Positions 1 to 7,343 of a DNA stretch of 10,325 nt are shown piece after piece. The position numbers and the translations under genes were made by a program. Source of the DNA: an uncultured Methanobrevibacter sp. (GTDB lineage: Archaea > Methanobacteriota > Methanobacteria > Methanobacteriales > Methanobacteriaceae); contig ONIK01000101.1 in NCBI GenBank assembly GCA_900317865.1, forward strand, positions 1 through 10,325. The letters are read 5' to 3'. The notes below the pieces were generated by a model, which made no database searches, had not been told where the DNA came from, and worked only from the letters and a program-made list of their open reading frames with translations. The number at the start of each line of letters is the position of its first letter. Position 1 is the stretch's first letter.

Positions 1-93
1 AACTAAATAATATTTTGTACCATTAAACATTAATCAAAAACAGATAAATTATACATAAAACATTTCCAATAAAATATTCAAAAGCATAAAAAT

Positions 94-133
94 AGACTCG
101 TTCAAAAACTTTGTTGATTTTCAAAATCGTTTT
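94..133 (-). repeat. 40-nt inverted repeat, copy A
   Basis: Read on the minus strand, these 40 bases match 1597-1636 of the plus strand at 37 of 40 positions. The shared core is ATCAACAAAGTTTTTGAA. In one minus-strand frame it would encode KTILKINKVFER; copy B encodes KTILEINKVFER. Whether this is a coding relic or a dispersed DNA repeat is not clear. Confidence 0.75.
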
Positions 134-158
134 ATCACAAATTACTAAACAAAGCTGA

Positions 159-449
159 AAACTAATAGAAATCGATGAAAACAAAAAAGAATATAAACAA
201 AGAAATAAAGTCGAAGCACACAATGGAACCTACAAAACATATTATCACATCACTGAAATGCCATTAGTAGGAATTGAAAATATACAAGCAATAATAAATG
301 AAATGGGTGCATCATACAATATAAAAAGATTATTTAACATATTTAAAGAAGAAAATATAGATTTAAATGATGTTTATAAAGTTATGGATATTTTGACAGC
401 ACTAAATTCAGACTTTTTATGCAACGGAGGTTTATTTGCCCAAAAATGA
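159..449 (+). pseudogene. IS1182-like transposase, C-terminal remnant
   Basis: The frame is open from just after a TGA at 156-158 to a TGA at 447-449. It has no proper start; the first ATG is at 258, in the middle of the conserved region. The translation contains YKQRNKVEAHNGTYKTYYHI, then MPLVGIENIQAI and SYNIKRLFNIFKEEN. This matches the C-terminal pattern of IS1182-type DDE transposases, where an arginine-rich segment leads to (V)E-x2-(F/N)GT-x-K and ends in a YN(I/L)KR helix. The N-terminal zinc-ribbon/helical part and the first two catalytic aspartates are missing, and I could not recover them upstream in another frame. It is therefore a dead fragment, probably left by an old insertion. 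Family assignment rests on motif memory, not a search; another DDE family with a similar tail is possible. Confidence 0.6.
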
Positions 450-614
450 ACAATATTTAAAATTAGAATAGTTTATGCCAAACCTCATATTATAAAAGAT
501 TTCATAATTAAGGATAGGATAATTATAAATTTGAAAATCAAATAATTACCAAATTTCCCTAACTTAAATTAAGTCTCTGCAGATGCAATTTAATTTACAT
601 TCCATTTCTCATAA

Positions 615-1325
615 TTAAACATATATTGTTCTAGAATCCCAAATTCTATCGTTATGTTTACACCATAAATAAAACCAAAGGCTATTATTTTTTACACTGT
701 TTTTTATATAATTTGAAGATGGTTGATAAATGACAGTAAATGTTGCATAACCATTCTCATCGGTCATTAACTCTACTACATATGGATCGCTTTTTAAATA
801 TACATCATTTTTGAATATTTCAATATGTTCTGTAAAAGTGTAGGATATACAAAAAGGACAATGAGGAATATTTTTATTATTTTCATCTGCAATTCGTATT
901 TTCAAAGTGAAAGTGTGTAAATCAATCCCAAAATCTGTATGGATAACTTTAAAAGAATCCCAATCATATTCTGAATATATATCCTTTATTTTGTATGCGA
1001 AAATATTGGGAGCAACATCAAAAAGATCCCCAAAATGAGGTTCAACACTTTGAAGTTCATAATTAGTAATAATTTGATTATTTGGATAACTGGAATCATT
1101 GACAGTTAATTCTTCTGCAGTTTCATTTATAATTTCTTTTGCATCATTGACAGTTAATTCTTCTGCAGTTTCATTTATAATTTCTTTTGCATCATTGACA
1201 GTTAATTCCTTTACAAATCCATTATAATCCTGAAAATCTCCTGTATCGGGATTTTCAGCAAAAATACAATGGCCACTTACAAAAAACAAAAATATTAAAA
1301 ATATTGTAATTAATTTAAAATTCAT
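615..1325 (-). CDS. Secreted repeat-containing protein of unknown function
   Basis: This encodes 236 residues. The N-terminus is a clear signal peptide (MNFKLITIFLIFLFFVSGHC, cleavage probably near IFA-EN), so the product is exported. A 16-residue acidic unit, ELTVNDAKEIINETAE, follows at about residues 41-80 in two perfect copies and a third start. The rest (about 90-236) is rich in beta-strand and has the Ig-like signature MTDENGYATFTV seen in archaeal surface-protein modules; it also holds an HCPFC (CxxC) motif that could bind metal or form a disulfide. No catalytic motif is visible. I chose ATG 1325 over the in-frame GTG at 1334 because that GTGA looks like part of the ribosome-binding site, 6-9 nt upstream of the ATG, and a TATA box lies about 35 nt upstream. 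No anchor helix is present at the C-terminus. Likely a small cell-surface or secreted protein; function unknown. Confidence 0.75.
   Translation of the reverse strand: MNFKLITIFLIFLFFVSGHCIFAENPDTGDFQDYNGFVKELTVNDAKEIINETAEELTVNDAKEIINETAEELTVNDSSYPNNQIITNYELQSVEPHFGDLFDVAPNIFAYKIKDIYSEYDWDSFKVIHTDFGIDLHTFTLKIRIADENNKNIPHCPFCISYTFTEHIEIFKNDVYLKSDPYVVELMTDENGYATFTVIYQPSSNYIKNSVKNNSLWFYLWCKHNDRIWDSRTIYV
1095..1208 (-). repeat. 48-bp in-frame tandem repeat
   Basis: Two identical 48-bp units lie at 1101-1148 and 1149-1196. Repeat-identical sequence extends about 6 bp on one side (1095-1100) and 12 bp on the other (1197-1208), giving roughly 2.4 copies. The period is a multiple of three, so copy-number change would keep the reading frame. 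It encodes the acidic unit ELTVNDAKEIINETAE just after the signal peptide of the 615-1325 protein. Confidence 0.95.
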
Positions 1326-1359
1326 AATATTCACACGTCATTATTTTTTAAAAAAATGA

Positions 1360-1386
1360 TATTTAAGAATTTTCGCATGTAATTAC
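1360..1386 (-). promoter_or_regulatory. Promoter of 615-1325: TATA box with upstream CATGC motif
   Basis: On the minus strand the sequence TTAAATATC (about 1358-1366) is a good archaeal TATA box. A start about 25 nt downstream would fall near 1339 and leave a short leader before ATG 1325. CATGC lies exactly 8 nt upstream of the TATA box. The same arrangement occurs upstream of the adhesin gene at 9877-9903, with about 20 of 27 positions matching. Confidence 0.55.
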
Positions 1387-1503
1387 TTACTTGCATGCAT
1401 CTATTACCTATAATTGTAGGCAAATTAAGGAGATTCCAATTAATTTTAATTTCAAAAAAAAGTAATAATTGATTTAAATCATTTTTAGACTTTCCAAAAA
1501 ACA

Positions 1504-1638
1504 ATGTCAAAATCCAGAAAACAAACATTCAAGACCAAACGAGGTGTTTTAAAACGAATATATCGCAGAGATTTGATTTGGAACCAAAATCAAAAAAAAA
1601 CGATTTTGGAAATCAACAAAGTTTTTGAAAGATTCTAA
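1504..1638 (+). CDS. Short basic ORF, 44 residues, possibly a gene relic
   Basis: An ATG at 1504 opens a 44-residue frame ending with TAA at 1636-1638. The product is very basic, beginning MSKSRKQTFKTKRGVLKR and ending KKTILEINKVFERF. The last 13 codons are the 40-nt repeat that recurs inverted at 94-133, where the frame also reads KTIL(K)INKVFER. I see no ribosome-binding site and recognise no family. It could be a real small protein, the tail of a decayed mobile-element gene, or chance. Its shared codons with the distant copy are the only argument for coding. Confidence 0.25.
   Translation: MSKSRKQTFKTKRGVLKRIYRRDLIWNQNQKKTILEINKVFERF
1597..1636 (+). repeat. 40-nt inverted repeat, copy B
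   Basis: Partner of 94-133 in opposite orientation, 37/40 identical. The 13-nt core CAACAAAGTTTTT occurs a third time at 5435-5447, just after the terminator of the protease/adhesin gene. The two long copies bracket the IS1182-like remnant and the 615-1325 gene. Confidence 0.75.
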
Positions 1639-1670
1639 AAATAACAAAAAAATAAATATAAAATTGAATA

Positions 1671-1682
1671 AAATATATAATA
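1671..1682 (+). promoter_or_regulatory. TATA box for the 1709-2266 membrane protein
   Basis: AAATATATAATA is a TATA-like sequence. A start about 25 nt downstream would be near 1700, so the transcript would be nearly leaderless relative to ATG 1709. This supports a start at 1709 (or 1700) over the TTG at 1625. Confidence 0.4.
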
Positions 1683-1708
1683 TAAACATTTTAGGAAATA
1701 TGATATTT

Positions 1709-2266
1709 ATGGACAATGATGAAATTTTAGCCAGATTTGGAATCTCTCAAAGATTGGCTTACGGCCTGCTGTTCCAAAGCATATTGATAATAATTGCAAC
1801 CATAATCAGTTTAATAGGTGTTTTTAAAACAGACCTCGACACTCTAAGTTATATGACAAACATTATTTCAATGGTTGTTTGTATTCTTCTTTTACTCTAT
1901 TCCTTTGTTGGACTTAACGGTAAAAAAAGCAGGGAAGCTTTATTTACCACCATAATAATTATGTTCATTATTTTAATTCTGGCAGGATTATTTGCAAACA
2001 TGATGGATTTGAAAAGTCCTACCGGCCTGCTTACAGTAATATTGCTAGTCAGTGCAATATTTTTTATGAGCGAATTCAGAAAAAACTACAAAGTTGCAAA
2101 CTATGCACTTTTAGTGATTCTTATTGCAAGTACGATTATAACTGTATTAAATATCATAGCCGGCCTTCCATGGTTTGTCGCTCTTAAATACATCATTATT
2201 CCGGTGACAATTGGTATGACCTACTTTGAAAGAGTCCAAAGAGGCAAATACGATTTTGGAATTTAG
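1709..2266 (+). CDS. Six-helix integral membrane protein, unknown function
   Basis: The product is 185 residues starting MDNDEILARFGISQRLAYG, a short charged N-terminus followed by about six hydrophobic segments. These begin near LLFQSILIIIATIISLIGVF, then ISMVVCILLLLYSFVGL, FTTIIIMFIILILAGLFA, LTVILLVSAIFFM, YALLVILIASTIITVLNIIA and LKYIIIPVTIGMTYF. The C-terminus is short and charged (ERVQRGKYDFGI). No transporter, enzyme or sensor motif is visible and I do not recognise the family. The reading frame is open upstream to a TTG at 1625, but that extension is low-complexity Asn/Lys/Ile sequence with the TATA box inside it, so ATG 1709 is preferred; ATG 1700 is the alternative. The gene stands alone, followed by a T-rich terminator, about 110 nt before the protease/adhesin gene on the same strand. 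Confidence 0.75.
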   Translation: MDNDEILARFGISQRLAYGLLFQSILIIIATIISLIGVFKTDLDTLSYMTNIISMVVCILLLLYSFVGLNGKKSREALFTTIIIMFIILILAGLFANMMDLKSPTGLLTVILLVSAIFFMSEFRKNYKVANYALLVILIASTIITVLNIIAGLPWFVALKYIIIPVTIGMTYFERVQRGKYDFGI

Positions 2267-2299
2267 CCAAACAATTTAAACAGAAGTTGACATTACTTT

Positions 2300-2321
2300 C
2301 AGCTTTTTTCTATTTTTTTAC
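2300..2321 (+). terminator. Oligo-T terminator after the membrane-protein gene
   Basis: A T-rich run (AGCTTTTTTCTATTTTTTTAC) lies 35-55 nt after the stop of the 1709-2266 gene. Archaeal termination commonly needs only such U tracts. A weak imperfect stem (CAGAAGT with ACTTTCAG) precedes it. Confidence 0.5.
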
Positions 2322-2324
2322 AAA

Positions 2325-2379
2325 AATATATATTTAATCCAAACAAAATTATAAATATAATTATATTGGGGGAACTATT
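2325..2379 (+). promoter_or_regulatory. Promoter and ribosome-binding site of the 2380 gene
   Basis: A TATA box, ATATATATTTAA, lies at about 2326-2337. GGGGGA at 2368-2373 is a purine-rich ribosome-binding site 6 nt before TTG 2380. The spacing supports TTG as the start, because the hydrophobic signal peptide begins right after it and no in-frame ATG follows nearby. Confidence 0.55.
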
Positions 2380-5118
2380 TTGCTTAAAAAACGATATTTA
2401 CTATTGATTCTACTTTTCTCTTTTCTTATCATTTCATGCGCAAGTGCAGCGGAAAATGAGAATGAAACCATTATATCAGAAAATATAATCGTCGAAGAAC
2501 ATGATTTGACCAGTGCAGAAACTAACGAATGGTACGTTAATGCCAGTGCCACAGGAGTGGAAAACGGTTCAATAACAAATCCCTACAGCAACTTACAAAA
2601 AGCACTGGACAGTGCAAATGATGGAGACAGCATATTTATTGCACCGGGAATTTATATTGATGAAGGAAATGTATATTTGGCTATTGAAAAATCCGTCAGA
2701 ATTGAAGCCCAAGGTCCTGATGTGATATTTGATGGTGAAAAGACAAATCAGATATTTGAAATTTATGCTTCAAATGTCCTCATCAAGGGATTGACATTTA
2801 AAAACGGGGATTCACTTTCAGGCAGTGCAGCATCTCTTAAAAACGCATTAAATGTTTCTTTTATTGACTGCAAATTTATAGACAATGTCGCTTGGACTTT
2901 TGGAGGTGCCATTAACACACAATTATCATCTGTAAGCATTATAAATTGTTCTTTTATGGGCAATTCTGCAATTCATGGAGGTTCAGCACATATTGCAAAT
3001 TCAATTGGCCAAATTGTCAATACAACATTCATCAATAACAAAGCAACTGATGGTTCAGGCGCAATCCACAGTTCAATTTCAATGAATTCAATTGACAACT
3101 GTGACTTTATCAATAATCAAGTCAGCGGAAAGGCCCCTTATGGTGGAGCGGTTACTTTTTACCAATATGAAAACAATATAAGCAATTCAAGATTTATCAA
3201 CAATTCAATCAATGGGGAATACGGTTATGGAAGTTCAATTTTCAATTACGGTATTTTAAACATAAACAACACCACAATAGCCAACAACAGACAGAATACC
3301 AAAAACAGAATTGACAATAGTGTTTACACAATAATCGGAAAGGCCAATATTGAAAACACAATTATTGAAAATAATACCTGCAGCGGTAATGAGGATATAA
3401 TTTATGCCCTGTTCTGGCCTATGGTATTTGACAAGGTACTGGATGAAAACATAAGCATTCCTGCAAAATATGATTTGAGAAACATTACTTTAGAAAACGG
3501 CAGTAGCATATCCTACATCTCCCCAATTAAAGATCAAAAGGATTCAGGTTCCTGCTGGGCTTTTGCCGCAATAGGTGCTTTGGAATCATACTTATTAAAA
3601 AATGAAAATAAACTATATGACTTTTCAGAAAATAATCAGAAAAATGTAATGGGTTCATATACAAAGGACGGATGGGCAATTGACCCGAACAGAGGCGGAG
3701 GAACAGGTAAAACTCTTGCATATTGGGCGCGCTGGTCCGGTCCGATAAATGAAAGCGATGATCCATATAATGATTCATCCATCATATCCCCAACCAATTT
3801 AACTGTCGTTAAGCATATCCAAGACGTCGTATATTTGCCTGTAATGGACAATACCCAATTAAAGCTCGCAATATTAAAATATGGCTCTGTCGTTATAGGA
3901 TATAAATATTTTGACCCTGAAAAATTTGAAATTAATGGAACAACATTTGAAAGCGAAATTTCACCGATAAATATGATTCCAAGATATTCCACCCACGTGG
4001 TTGACATTATCGGATGGGATGACAATTATCCAGGTTACACATTTGGTGAAGACATTCCTGATGGAGCATTCATAATGAAAAACAGTTTTGGTGAAAGTTA
4101 TTATGATGAAAACCTAAATAAAACAGTATATCGTGAAGCCAATGGTTTTAACTACATTTCATATTATGACGTGACACTTTCAAAAGAAAACATTCCCTTT
4201 GCAATAGTGAATGTGGAGGATGTTGACAATTACAATAAGAATTATTATTATGACCCTACAGGAACACTTGTTAATTTAGGCTTTAACAATGAGACTGCAT
4301 GGTTTTCCAACCAGTTTATTTCAAACAACAGCTCCCGTCTCGCCGCATTTAGCCTATATTCATTTGGAGTCGACTCAGCATATGATGCATATATTTATGT
4401 GAATGACAGGCTTGCCCTCACACAAAGCGGAGTTATCCACAATCCAGGTTACAATACAATCCGCTTAAGCAATTATGTTAATTTAAATGAAAATGATATC
4501 TTTAAGATAATCATCAAATTAACCACCCCTAACTGCAAATATCCGATTCCTATTGCCTGTGATGTTGACGGCTGGATGATTAACGTACATTCATCCCCAA
4601 ATCAGTCTTTCATAAGTCCCGATGGAGTTAACTGGATAGATTTATATTATGTCCATGAAAATCTATATCAAAAAGATGGTTTTGTGACCTACAAAAAACT
4701 TTCAAATGCCAGTGTTTGTCTAAAAGCATTTACTGTCGATTTGGACATATATGCAAAAGACTTGGTTAAAATCTATAAAAATGATTCTAAGTTTGAAGCC
4801 AATATCGGTAAAAGCAATGAATTCGTGTCTTTTGAAGTTAACGGCATTAATTATATCCGTTTAAGTGATGAAAACGGAACAGCTAAACTAAACATCAATT
4901 TAAATCCTGGAAACTACACCATTAAAACTTCATACGGTAACAGAAGCATTGAAAATAATATTGAAGTTTTACCTACACTGATTGGCAAAAATCTAGTTAA
5001 ATACTACAGAAACGAGTCACAATTCTTTATTTCATTGATTGACGGTGAAGGTAAATCAGTATCCGGCGTTAACATTACCATGAACATCAATGGCGTTTTC
5101 TATAACAGAGACTTTTGA
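2380..5118 (+). CDS. Secreted beta-helix / papain-like cysteine protease, truncated by frameshift
   Basis: The 912 residues begin with a signal peptide (MLKKRYLLLILLFSFLIISC, cleavage near ASA-AE). A right-handed beta-helix of pectate-lyase/Pmp type covers about 51-340, with repeated IxNCxF-xN(N/S) units and GGA(I/V) turns. A C1-family protease follows at about 360-600: Gln386 of the oxyanion hole (KDQKDSGSCWAF), catalytic Cys392, His539 (STHVVDIIGW) and Asn568 (MKNSFGESYY) are all present. Residues 610-783 resemble the lectin-like domain usually found behind such proteases, and the rest are Ig-like repeats. No I29-type prodomain is visible; the helix occupies its place. Such fusions are known among Methanobrevibacter adhesin-like proteins. 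The last Ig repeat stops abruptly at NGVFYNRDF, after which its continuation is out of frame. Probably an extracellular adhesin-protease; substrate unknown. The upstream domains remain intact, so it may still be active. Confidence 0.85.
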   Translation: MLKKRYLLLILLFSFLIISCASAAENENETIISENIIVEEHDLTSAETNEWYVNASATGVENGSITNPYSNLQKALDSANDGDSIFIAPGIYIDEGNVYLAIEKSVRIEAQGPDVIFDGEKTNQIFEIYASNVLIKGLTFKNGDSLSGSAASLKNALNVSFIDCKFIDNVAWTFGGAINTQLSSVSIINCSFMGNSAIHGGSAHIANSIGQIVNTTFINNKATDGSGAIHSSISMNSIDNCDFINNQVSGKAPYGGAVTFYQYENNISNSRFINNSINGEYGYGSSIFNYGILNINNTTIANNRQNTKNRIDNSVYTIIGKANIENTIIENNTCSGNEDIIYALFWPMVFDKVLDENISIPAKYDLRNITLENGSSISYISPIKDQKDSGSCWAFAAIGALESYLLKNENKLYDFSENNQKNVMGSYTKDGWAIDPNRGGGTGKTLAYWARWSGPINESDDPYNDSSIISPTNLTVVKHIQDVVYLPVMDNTQLKLAILKYGSVVIGYKYFDPEKFEINGTTFESEISPINMIPRYSTHVVDIIGWDDNYPGYTFGEDIPDGAFIMKNSFGESYYDENLNKTVYREANGFNYISYYDVTLSKENIPFAIVNVEDVDNYNKNYYYDPTGTLVNLGFNNETAWFSNQFISNNSSRLAAFSLYSFGVDSAYDAYIYVNDRLALTQSGVIHNPGYNTIRLSNYVNLNENDIFKIIIKLTTPNCKYPIPIACDVDGWMINVHSSPNQSFISPDGVNWIDLYYVHENLYQKDGFVTYKKLSNASVCLKAFTVDLDIYAKDLVKIYKNDSKFEANIGKSNEFVSFEVNGINYIRLSDENGTAKLNINLNPGNYTIKTSYGNRSIENNIEVLPTLIGKNLVKYYRNESQFFISLIDGEGKSVSGVNITMNINGVFYNRDF

Positions 5119-5399
5119 TGTCATATAACATTACAGTCCTGCCTGTTTTAACTGCTGAAGACATCACCATGAAATACCTGGACGGAACCCAATTTGTTGC
5201 TACACTCATTGACGGTGAAGGAAAAGCTTATACAAACCAAAACATTACTTTTAACATTAACGGAATATTCTACAACAGGACTACAGACAGTTCAGGACAG
5301 GCCAGGCTGAACATTAACCTGATGGCCGGAGAATATATCATAACGTCAATGTATGAAAACGGTGCGGCAACATCAAACAAAATAACCATAAGAAGTTGA
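5106..5399 (+). pseudogene. Out-of-frame C-terminal Ig-like repeat of the 2380 gene
   Basis: This frame overlaps the TGA of the preceding gene (a TTG at 5115 overlaps TGA 5116-5118) and is open from 5106. It reads MSYNITVLPVLTAEDITMKY, then one full Ig-like repeat (LIDGEGKAYTNQNITFNING, FYNRTTDSSGQARLNINL) and ends NKITIRS at TGA 5397-5399. Upstream, the 2380 gene holds the same module (LIDGEGKSVSGVNITMNING) cut off at FYNRDF. Comparing repeats, about 26 residues (roughly 80 nt) are absent between FYNR and SYNITVLP, and the frame changes at that point. One extra T in the TTTT of GACTTTTGATG would also rejoin the frames, giving FYNRDFLMSYNITV. It has no signal peptide or clear ribosome-binding site of its own, so I treat it as the detached tail rather than a separate gene. 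Confidence 0.75.
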
Positions 5400-5431
5400 G
5401 ATTAATTTCTCAACTATTTTTTCTTTTTTTT
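5394..5431 (+). terminator. Hairpin plus oligo-T terminator of the protease/adhesin gene
   Basis: AGTTGAG (5394-5400) pairs with CTCAACT (5409-5415) around an 8-nt loop, followed by a long T-rich tract (ATTTTTTCTTTTTTTT). The stem overlaps the TGA at 5397-5399, which marks the original end of the gene and supports 5106-5399 being its true C-terminus. Confidence 0.75.
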
Positions 5432-5482
5432 ACACAACAAAGTTTTTATTTGACTATAATTGATTTATTACAATAATTATTT

Positions 5483-5504
5483 CAATGTCGTCAACTTAAT
5501 TTTT
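5483..5504 (+). repeat. Left terminal inverted repeat of the IS4 element
   Basis: CAATGTCGTCAACTTAATTT plus two more T; it is the exact reverse complement of 7344-7365. This is the transposase-3' end of the element. Confidence 0.9.
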
Positions 5505-5527
5505 GATTTCATGTTTTTTCCTGGTTT

Positions 5528-6841
5528 TTATGTTGGTTTATAGTTGATGTTGAATTTTCTTTGTTTTTTCTTATTTCTGGTCGTTGTTGGATTTTTGATG
5601 CCTTTGTTTGGCGATTGTGTGCAGGAATCTATTAATTTTTTCGTATAATTCCTTATTATTTCTTTTGTAGGATTTAGAATCATTATGGGCAAGTATTTTT
5701 TGAGTTTTCGTATTAAGTGTGCTTGATTGACTTTGTATTCTTGTTTTATTCCTTTTTGTCTTTTGACTCTGTTGATTAGTAGGTTGAAATAGTTTTTGTA
5801 GTATTGGAAGATGTTATATTTAATGAATTTGGAATATATGTCTTGTTCGATTGTTATTTTTCTTTTTCCAGTGTAATTTTCTATATTTAGTCTGTTTTTC
5901 AGTGTATTGTAGTTGGTTTCAATTCCCCAACGCAGATTGTAGAGTTCTTTGAAATCTTCTATTGTGAAGTTTTTATCTAATATGTTAGTTAATAAGTATT
6001 CTATTGTTCCATTTTCGAGTGTTATTTTTAGTATTCTTAATTTTAAGTGTTTTTCTTTGCTATATTTTTCTTTAAGGTGTTTGTTGTTAAATTTTTTTAA
6101 TCGTTCTTTTGTGAGTTCAAGTTCGATTTCTGCATCGTTTTCAGTTATTTCGTATCTGTCGTCTATATAGCTTTTATCTTTTAATCTAACGATAAAATAA
6201 CTATTCATAGACATTATGTGTGCATATAGTTCCATAGCGTTGTATCCTCTGTCTAAAATAATAATAGATTTTGGTGGATGGATTAAATCTTAGATGTTTT
6301 CTAGATTTTGGTGCATTAATGGAAATTCTGCTTGTTTGTAGCTTCCTATGATTCCATCAAGTATAAATCCGTTTAATAAGTCCATAATGGATGAGAATTT
6401 GGCTTGTGCTGGTTTTCTGTATTTTTCAGTGTCTTTAATTTGGAATTCATTTCGAACTTCTTCAAAATCTGGAATTTCAAAATCAGATCCATCACCTCCC
6501 AACAAACGAAATCCTTTATACGTCTTAAAAAAAGTGTAATTTTCGTGATAATTAATTTCAAACAAATATTATTTACTTATTTCTTTAAATACTAATGGAT
6601 TAATGAATGTTCGTTGTTTAGAAAATGCTTGTCTTGTTATTAGTTGAATATCTCTTGTAAAATTGTCTTCGATGAAATCTTCAAGATCGGCTTGATTAGA
6701 AGTTCCTTTATTAAAGCAAAGAAAAGTTACATAATCCTTAAATGAAAATTTACTATCTCTAGTAAATTTATTTTCCCCAAGAACATATTTATCAATAGAT
6801 TTTACAATATTATCAAATGTATCTTTAATATAGTAAAACAT
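5528..6841 (-). pseudogene. IS4-family (DDE) transposase with two in-frame TAA codons
   Basis: From ATG 6841 one continuous frame of 437 codons runs to 5528, interrupted only by TAA at codon 91 (6569-6571, context EISK-stop-YLFEIN) and TAA at codon 184 (6290-6292, context LENI-stop-DLIHPP). No frameshift is needed. The catalytic triad is conserved: Asp117 (LLGGDGSDFEIPD), Asp197 (IIILDRGYNAMEL) and Glu308 in a perfect IS4 Y-x2-R-x3-E-x6-K signature (YNLRWGIETNYNTLK). The C-terminus is basic and beta-rich up to the end. Both stops could arise from single changes in Gln or Lys codons (CAA or AAA to TAA), which is inference. The start MFYYIKDTF is chosen because an in-frame TGA lies three codons upstream. 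It would cut and rejoin the IS ends if intact; as it stands it should make only a 90-residue fragment. Confidence 0.85.
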
Positions 6842-6984
6842 AGGGCATCACAACACCATATTGGAATGAAATAACATTTAAATCAATGTTTTTTCTAGTT
6901 TTTAAGGATTTAACAACAAGTTTCATAAATTCTATTTTTCGGAAAAAAATAGAAAAATTAATTAGTTTCTTTCCCCAACATAGT

Positions 6985-7031
6985 ATTGAGGGTTTTTTAT
7001 TTGTTTGCATATTATATAATTTACCCTCAAT
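6985..7031 (-). repeat. 9-bp inverted repeat in the IS4 leader
   Basis: ATTGAGGGT (6985-6993) and ACCCTCAAT (7023-7031) are perfect inverted copies 29 nt apart, in the leader between the IS right end and the transposase start. In minus-strand RNA they would form a GC-richer stem than anything nearby. A role in limiting transposase translation, or blocking read-in from outside, is possible but unproven. Confidence 0.4.
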
Positions 7032-7343
7032 CCTTAATAAAACTTTTCACAACTATTAAAATCTATTTTTAAACAATTATAACTTTAAATATAGGCCATA
7101 GTTATATCAATACCAACCATTTAAAAAATAATAAAAGTTACATCTGATTTAAGTAAAATAAAGAAAGCATCAATTAAATTGATTGCAGACCACATAACTT
7201 GCAAAATAAAATAATACAAACAAGTATTTAAATAAAGAAATACTAACTATAAATTATTAATTTTAAAAAATAAAAATTTTAAACACGATATATTAGTAAT
7301 AAACTAATAAAATATTAATAAATAAAAAATAAGAATTTTTAGA

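Noticed and set aside
23..223. Minus-strand open frame of 66 codons with hydrophobic stretches
   Set aside because: It overlaps the transposase relic on the other strand, has no ribosome-binding site and is low-complexity; only its KTILKINKVFER part is noteworthy, as part of the 40-nt repeat.
450..614. Possible gene or RNA between the transposase relic and the secreted-protein gene
   Set aside because: Only AT-rich sequence with a short palindrome (ACTTAAATTAAGT at 562-574); no frame, TATA-start pair or convincing terminator.
1095..1208. CRISPR-like array
   Set aside because: The units are directly adjacent with no spacers and lie in frame inside a coding sequence; it is a plain tandem repeat. 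No CRISPR array is seen elsewhere in the window.
1331..1528. Minus-strand frame of 65 codons upstream of the secreted-protein gene
   Set aside because: It covers the TATA box and CATGC motif of the 615-1325 gene and has no recognisable protein features.
92..1640. The 40-nt inverted pair as terminal repeats of the IS1182-like element
   Set aside because: The transposase relic covers only 291 bp near one end and the rest of the interval holds an unrelated secreted-protein gene, so a simple IS does not fit.
6290..6571. Recoding of the two stops, for example as pyrrolysine
   Set aside because: Both are TAA; pyrrolysine uses TAG and is not expected in this lineage. Simple nonsense mutation is the better explanation.
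6825..7010. Minus-strand frame of 61 codons (MQTNKKPSILCWGKK) in the IS leader as a separate gene or transposase N-terminus
   Set aside because: It is in a different frame from the transposase, resembles nothing I know and spans a hairpin; kept only as part of the leader observation.
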